From contig JAVBMR010000010.1 of NCBI GenBank assembly GCA_031552235.1, positions 51,658-115,657 on the forward strand: a DNA stretch of 64,000 nucleotides. Direction: 5' to 3'. This document shows positions 59,667 through 64,000 of the stretch, in pieces. Under the pieces are notes generated by a model. It had not been told where the DNA came from and made no database searches. It saw nothing but the letters and a program-made list of their open reading frames with translations. A program made the translations under genes and the position numbers. Source of the stretch: WRDF01 sp031552235 (lineage in GTDB: Bacteria > Bacteroidota > Bacteroidia > Bacteroidales > Rikenellaceae). How positions within the stretch are numbered: the first letter of the stretch is position 1; each line of letters starts with the position of its first letter.

Positions 59667-62651
59667 CTACTTCAATTCGTTAATACGCTCCATGGCGGCA
59701 TCCACAACGCCGTCGTTAGCCGGCGAGTATCCGTCCACGATACTTTGCAGCGTGGCGCGGGCCTGGAATGTGTCTCCCTTCTTCACATAGATATCGCCCA
59801 GCACGAGGAACGCGCGGCCGAGCCAGTAGCCGTGCGGCGTGTTCTGGCCTGCGAACGCAAGGATCGCCTTTTCCGCGGCGTCGTACTGCCCTTTTTCGAA
59901 CTGCGATTCTATGACGTAATAGGTTGCCTGGGCGCCTTCGACCGTGCGCGACTCGCCTGCCAGTTCACGGTACAGCACGAGCGCTTCTTCCTTCCTGCCC
60001 CCGGCCATCAGGATGCCTGCCTTGAGCGACTTGGCCTGTTTGACCACGTCGGCCGGGACTCCCGAAGCCGCAAGCACGTCGTTGGCGGCGGCGAGTATCT
60101 GGCCGCTGTCGCCGATTGCCTTGACACTCTTGAGGTATCCCGCCCATGCAGCGCCCACAGTTTCGGGGTTGACGGCGGCGGCCGCCAGTTTCTTATACGC
60201 CGAGGCGGCCTGCGCATAGCGTTTTTCCTCGAAAGCCAGCGCGGAAAGTTTCTCCAACCCGCGCACAGTGAACGGGTTATAGTACATTTCTGAAAGTGTA
60301 GCGAGATTTTCGAGAGCCTTCGGTTTATCGCCAGTGCGGACAAAGCAGTCGGCCAGGTAGTAGCAGGCGTTAGGTATGAAACTGCCGCGCGGGTATTTGC
60401 CGATATAATCCTGCAGCGCGGTTGCCCCCCTGTGCATGTCGCCGGAGAGGTATACCCTTTCGGCTGCGGTGTATGCCAGAGAGTCGCGTTCGACCACTTT
60501 CACGTCGGTTTCCATACCGCTCTTTTTGGCGAACTCGAAGTAGGAATCCACATCGTTCATATCGACATAGATGCTCCTCACGGCGATCATGGCGGCGCGG
60601 GCCTCGGGCGATGCCGGGGCCTTGTCCACCACCTGCGAATAGTAGCGCAGCGCCTCCTTGTTGTTGCCTAAGTTCTGGTATATCAGACCGAGCTGCGACA
60701 GCGCGGAGAGGTAATGTTCGCCGCCGGGGTGTTTTTCGGCATAATTCAGCATCTGCGTGCGGGCGTCGTTGAAGCGCTCCATCGCAATGTACGTGTTGCC
60801 GAGCTCGAACACTGCGTCGTCGACATAGTCGCCATCACCTTTAGCGATGATATCGTTCAGTTTCGTTATCTTCTGGTTCGTGTTGCCTGCCAGACCCACC
60901 GTGACCGCGGCGCTGTATTGCGAATAGAAGCGCTCGGGCGTATTCAGCGATGCGGCGACGTTGTAATTTTCAAGCGCCTTCGAGAACTCGCGGTTTCCGT
61001 AGTACAGGTCGCCGATGCGGTTCAGCGCATCAGCACGGTAGCTGTCGCGCTTCGTGTACGCACCGATGAAGCGGTCGAACCAGGTGCGGGCCTCGCCCCA
61101 CTGCGCCGTGTTGAAATACGAGTAGCCGAGGTTGTAGAGCGCCATGTTGTATTCGGCCTCTTGCTTCGGGGCGAGCGTCACATATTCCCTGTAAAGCGGT
61201 ATCGCACGCTTGTAGTCGTCCTTGCGGTAGAGTATCTCGGCCTTCCAGAACTGTGTGAGGGCGGTGTATTTCGTATTGAAACGGTTCGCCAGCGACTGGT
61301 CGAGCAGGCGGTAGGCTGTGTCGAGATCGCCCTTGTTGTAGTACTCCAGCGCACGGAAATAAGCTATCTTCTGGTATGCCGCGCGGATGTTGTTGTCGGG
61401 ATTGGGGATGAGCTTAATGGCTTCGAAAGCCGCTTCGTAGTTTTTCGAGTTGTAATATGCCGAGATCAGGTACTCCCTCGCCTGCATCGTTCTTTCCGTG
61501 TTGGGATATTCGGCTATATAGCGGCTCAGGATGTTGATGGCTTCGTTGAATACGCCGCCTCCGAGCTCATACTGCAACTTACCGTAGTTGAACAGCGCGT
61601 CCTCCTTAATTGCCGGGCTATAATCCGCCGCCGAGGCCATCGAGAATGCCTGCATGGCACCGCGCTTGTTCCCGGCGAGCAGGTAGGCCGCCCCGAGGTG
61701 GTACGAAGCGTTCTGGGTCAGCTGGTCGTCCGGGCCGGATGCCTTTACGAGCGACTCTATCGCCGGGCCTATCTCGTTGAACATATACTGCGAGAAACCA
61801 AGCAGATAGTACTCCTCGCGGCCCATCGCGCCGCCCGAGGCGATATACGTATCCATGTAACCGATCGCCTTGCCATAGTCTCCTTTGATGAACCACGTTT
61901 CGGCCATGATGCGTGCGATATCGGCCTTGCGCCCGCCTTCTGTGGCAGCCATGAGTATGTCGCCCTCGCGCAGGACATAATCGTAATTGTGCTGGAGATA
62001 CTCGATCTGGAGCAGGTAGAACGGTATGACCTTTTCGTAAGCCGGAACGTTGGCCAGTTCGGTGAAGCCGCGTTTGGCAACCGCGTAGTCGCCGTTCACA
62101 TAATCGATATACGCCACGTAATATTTGGCGTGCGGGGTGTACTGGCTGCCATGCCCCACCCTGCGCAGCGATGCGTAGGCATCGGTATAATCGCCGAGCA
62201 TGAAATAGGAATGCCCGCGTTTGAAGTTGTATTCGTCCTGGTACGAAGTCGGAAGCGCCGGGCCGTCCACGCGAAGATACTCACCCAGGGCCTCTTCGTA
62301 TTTACCCTCGTCATATAATATATCGGCTATGGCGAACCGCACCTCGTTGGCGTATACCGACTCAGGATACTTCTCCTCGAACCCCCTCAACCGGTCGATA
62401 GCGGCAACATCGCCGGCTTCCCCCGCGCATACGGCCAGCAGGTATTCGAGCCTCTGCTCGTCCGACTTGTCGTCTATAGTGACGAATTCCTTCGCCTTTT
62501 CAAGCTCCGTCTGTGCCGCGCGGTAGCGTCCCGCATCGAAAAGCTCCTCGCCCTTGGTCAAATGCCGCGCCAACCCGTCCGCTGCCTGAGCTACGGCCCC
62601 GGCGGCGGAAACCGCCGCGAACAAAGCCGCTATATAAATTCTCCTGAACAT
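59667..62651 (-). CDS. Large exported tetratricopeptide-repeat protein
   Basis: A 994-residue protein with signal peptide (about 1-21) and TPR/Sel1-like helix pairs along nearly its whole length. Clear repeats include EELFDAGRYRAAQTELEKA, YDEGKYEEALGEYLRV, YELGGGVFNEAINILSRYIAEYPNTER, YFNTAQWGEARTWFDRFI, YGNREFSKALENYN and QNLGNNKEALRYYSQVV. Such periplasmic or outer-membrane-associated TPR proteins bind partners; the following gene encodes the barrel. Together they resemble a BamD/YbgF-like scaffold with a barrel, but this is inference. Confidence 0.85.
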   Translation of the reverse strand: MFRRIYIAALFAAVSAAGAVAQAADGLARHLTKGEELFDAGRYRAAQTELEKAKEFVTIDDKSDEQRLEYLLAVCAGEAGDVAAIDRLRGFEEKYPESVYANEVRFAIADILYDEGKYEEALGEYLRVDGPALPTSYQDEYNFKRGHSYFMLGDYTDAYASLRRVGHGSQYTPHAKYYVAYIDYVNGDYAVAKRGFTELANVPAYEKVIPFYLLQIEYLQHNYDYVLREGDILMAATEGGRKADIARIMAETWFIKGDYGKAIGYMDTYIASGGAMGREEYYLLGFSQYMFNEIGPAIESLVKASGPDDQLTQNASYHLGAAYLLAGNKRGAMQAFSMASAADYSPAIKEDALFNYGKLQYELGGGVFNEAINILSRYIAEYPNTERTMQAREYLISAYYNSKNYEAAFEAIKLIPNPDNNIRAAYQKIAYFRALEYYNKGDLDTAYRLLDQSLANRFNTKYTALTQFWKAEILYRKDDYKRAIPLYREYVTLAPKQEAEYNMALYNLGYSYFNTAQWGEARTWFDRFIGAYTKRDSYRADALNRIGDLYYGNREFSKALENYNVAASLNTPERFYSQYSAAVTVGLAGNTNQKITKLNDIIAKGDGDYVDDAVFELGNTYIAMERFNDARTQMLNYAEKHPGGEHYLSALSQLGLIYQNLGNNKEALRYYSQVVDKAPASPEARAAMIAVRSIYVDMNDVDSYFEFAKKSGMETDVKVVERDSLAYTAAERVYLSGDMHRGATALQDYIGKYPRGSFIPNACYYLADCFVRTGDKPKALENLATLSEMYYNPFTVRGLEKLSALAFEEKRYAQAASAYKKLAAAAVNPETVGAAWAGYLKSVKAIGDSGQILAAANDVLAASGVPADVVKQAKSLKAGILMAGGRKEEALVLYRELAGESRTVEGAQATYYVIESQFEKGQYDAAEKAILAFAGQNTPHGYWLGRAFLVLGDIYVKKGDTFQARATLQSIVDGYSPANDGVVDAAMERINELK

Positions 62652-62893
62652 ACCATCACTGTTTTATCTGGCAAATGTAGTGAAAATTGAGAGGCATCGT
62701 GCGAATTTATTCGCAAAGATGTCCGAAACGCATCCTACATTCTGCAAATTTACAAAAAAAACAGTCCGGTTTTCACTCGCCGCAATCTTTGGACGGATAA
62801 TTCTCTTTATTGGAAACATTTTCGAAGAAAGGGGGTTGCCCGCACCATTGCACCCGGCTTTGTGTTATCTTTGCCGTCAAAACCGCAACAGCC
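62652..62893. other. Divergent promoter region between the TPR gene and the CDF gene
   Basis: No gene. AT-rich with the CDF -7 element; the minus-strand TPR promoter has a CTACATTTGCC match near 62670-62680 (TACATTTG on the minus strand). Confidence 0.5.
62866..62873 (+). promoter_or_regulatory. -7 element of the CDF gene (TATCTTTG)
   Basis: Perfect TAnnTTTG, 20 bases before the chosen start at 62894; this supports that start rather than 62810. Confidence 0.65.
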
Positions 62894-63802
62894 ATGGCAC
62901 ACGACCATTCGCACGCCCACACGACGACAGTGGACAACCTGAACAAAGCGTTCATCATCGGCATCGCGCTGAACCTCCTCTTCGTGGCGATAGAGTTCGT
63001 CGCAGGACTGATACTGGATTCGGTAGCGCTCATGTCCGATGCCGGCCACAACCTGAGCGACGTGGTCAGCCTCGCCCTGTCGATGATGGCGTTCAGGCTC
63101 GCAAAACTCAAACCCACAAGCAATTACACATACGGACGCAAGAAAGGCACGATACTCGTATCTCTCGTGAACGCCTGCATACTCCTTGTCGCCATCGGGA
63201 TGATATTTTATGAAAGTTTCGAGAAGATCCGCGACCCGCAGCCCATACAGGGCGGCGCGATAGCATGGGTGGCCGGGATCGGCATAGTTATAAACGCCTT
63301 CACAGCCTGGCTCTTCATGCGCCACAGCAAAAAAGACCTCAACGTCAAAGGCGCCTACCTGCACATGGCGGCCGACACACTCGTTTCCGTCGGCGTGGTA
63401 ATATCGGGTATAATCATATCATACACAGGCTTCTACATCCTCGATCCGATAATCGGTATGGGTATCGCGGTGGTCATTCTGTTCTCGACCTGGGGACTGC
63501 TGCGCGAGAGTATGCGCCTGTCGCTCGACGGGGTGCCGATGGGCATCGACGGCGACAAGGTCAGGCAGGCGATGGAGGCCGCCGACCCCCGCGTGAAAGA
63601 GGTGCACCACCTGCATATCTGGGCCCTCAGCACCAACGAAAACGCCCTCACGGCACACATAGTCGTTGACTCTATGGCTGGCGTTGACGAGACAAAACAC
63701 AACATCCGCCACGCGCTGGAAAACATAGACATAAACCACTCGACCCTCGAATTCGAACTCCCCGGCGAAAAAGAACTCGAAGCCTGCGAGAATTGCGGGT
63801 AA
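62894..63802 (+). CDS. Cation diffusion facilitator (Zn/Cd/Co efflux)
   Basis: A 302-residue inner-membrane exporter of the CDF family. The N-terminus is His-rich (MAHDHSHAH); six transmembrane helices follow with the metal-site residues in SDAGHNLSD (TM2) and HMAADTLVS (TM5), and a C-terminal cytoplasmic domain (about 210-300) with VKEVHHLHIWALSTNENALTAHIVV. The HxxxD pair in both helices fits the Zn-CDF class. An upstream in-frame ATG at 62810 lies before the promoter and is unlikely. Single gene; expression could be metal-controlled but no regulator is nearby. Confidence 0.94.
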   Translation: MAHDHSHAHTTTVDNLNKAFIIGIALNLLFVAIEFVAGLILDSVALMSDAGHNLSDVVSLALSMMAFRLAKLKPTSNYTYGRKKGTILVSLVNACILLVAIGMIFYESFEKIRDPQPIQGGAIAWVAGIGIVINAFTAWLFMRHSKKDLNVKGAYLHMAADTLVSVGVVISGIIISYTGFYILDPIIGMGIAVVILFSTWGLLRESMRLSLDGVPMGIDGDKVRQAMEAADPRVKEVHHLHIWALSTNENALTAHIVVDSMAGVDETKHNIRHALENIDINHSTLEFELPGEKELEACENCG

Positions 63803-63909
63803 AATCTTATAGGTAAACAATAGAGAATATTGTATCACGTTTGTACTGTTCTTTCTTGTAAGAAAGAACCAAAGAACTTTTTTGGAAACTTCGTTTCCTG
63901 CTACTTTAC
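63803..63909 (+). repeat. Intergenic hairpin sequence after the CDF gene
   Basis: GTTCTTTCTTGTAAGAAAGAAC forms a short hairpin (63847-63868 region). It recalls the hairpin-and-spacer style of repeat R4 but is not a copy. Confidence 0.45.
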
Positions 63910-63952
63910 AAGTTAAAAAGGAGACCCAAATTCTGGGTCTCCTTTTTAACTT
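63910..63952. terminator. Intrinsic terminator after the CDF gene
   Basis: Perfect 19-bp arms AAGTTAAAAAGGAGACCCA / TGGGTCTCCTTTTTAACTT with a 5-nt loop AATTC. Confidence 0.9.
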
Positions 63953-64000
63953 GTTGAGAAATCAAGAGATACGCAGTATCTCAGAAGAGTTTTCTGGTTC

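Noticed and set aside
58551..60293. 580-codon ORF antisense to the barrel and TPR genes
   Set aside because: Crosses the boundary of two well-supported genes and has no recognisable sequence.
1..64000. CRISPR array, rRNA operon, prophage or intact insertion sequence
   Set aside because: No regular spaced repeats, no rRNA sequence, no integrase, transposase or structural phage genes could be found.

Overview
The window looks like chromosome from a Bacteroidales member with fairly high G+C. Alistipes/Rikenellaceae is my guess, from content and base composition only. The main evidence is: promoters of the Bacteroidetes type (TAnnTTTG at -7, several with TTTG about 19-20 nt upstream) before many genes; a locus of fimbrillin-like lipoproteins with DUF3575 and DUF5119 partners; a complex I operon with fused nuoCD and no nuoEFG in view; and Bacteroidetes-typical families (DUF4293, DUF4199, META lipoproteins, fused KDSA-type DAHP synthase/chorismate mutase). 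I see no rRNA, CRISPR array, phage or intact transposase gene.

Layout. 1-8202 (minus): complex I operon nuoA-B-CD-H-I-J-K-L-M, with nuoM cut by the window edge. 8306-9060: a doubtful exported ORF and tRNA-Gly(CCC). 9476-17920 (plus): surface fimbria locus of DUF3575, DUF5119, four fimbrillin-like lipoproteins and a large lipoprotein with a LamG-like C-terminus. 18058-20142 (minus): GH115 alpha-glucuronidase. 20297-24571 (plus): etfB-etfA-YcxB-like-acyl-CoA dehydrogenase. 24757-28980: S41 peptidase, GT4 glycosyltransferase, two META lipoproteins, RidA. 29214-29960: repeat-rich DNA with tRNA-Pro(TGG). 30292-34586 (minus): GH2 enzyme plus Tat-exported FAD oxidoreductase. 34716-38388: MG2/TonB-plug-like surface protein and a small beta-barrel. 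39345-43525 (minus): DUF2148 protein, NfnB/NfnA pair, DUF1573 protein. 43734-45563: divergent bioB/bioD. 46005-49497 (plus): a Phe/Tyr-rich leader peptide and attenuator, pheA, tyrA and DAHP synthase/chorismate mutase. 49667-53603 (plus): kinase - vWA - pseudokinase cassette with WG repeats. 53681-56316 (minus): TsaC/Sua5-like, DUF4199, GT2, DUF4293. 56423-56518 (minus): small SRP RNA. 56832-63802: mltG, a barrel/TPR pair, and a CDF metal exporter.

How parts fit together. Complex I, EtfAB/acyl-CoA dehydrogenase and NfnAB all move electrons between flavins, ferredoxin, NAD(P)H and quinone, as expected of an anaerobe. The aromatic operon appears to be governed by ribosome-mediated attenuation: a 25-codon leader with an alternating Tyr/Phe run, an 8-bp antiterminator and a U-tailed terminator lie just before pheA.

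The most interesting items are this attenuator; the kinase/vWA/pseudokinase cassette, in which two paralogues flank a TerY-like vWA protein and one has lost its catalytic residues; and several families of intergenic repeats. One repeat family has MITE-like ends and flanking direct repeats, and another flanks tyrA in inverted orientation. All calls come from reading the sequence; no database search was run.
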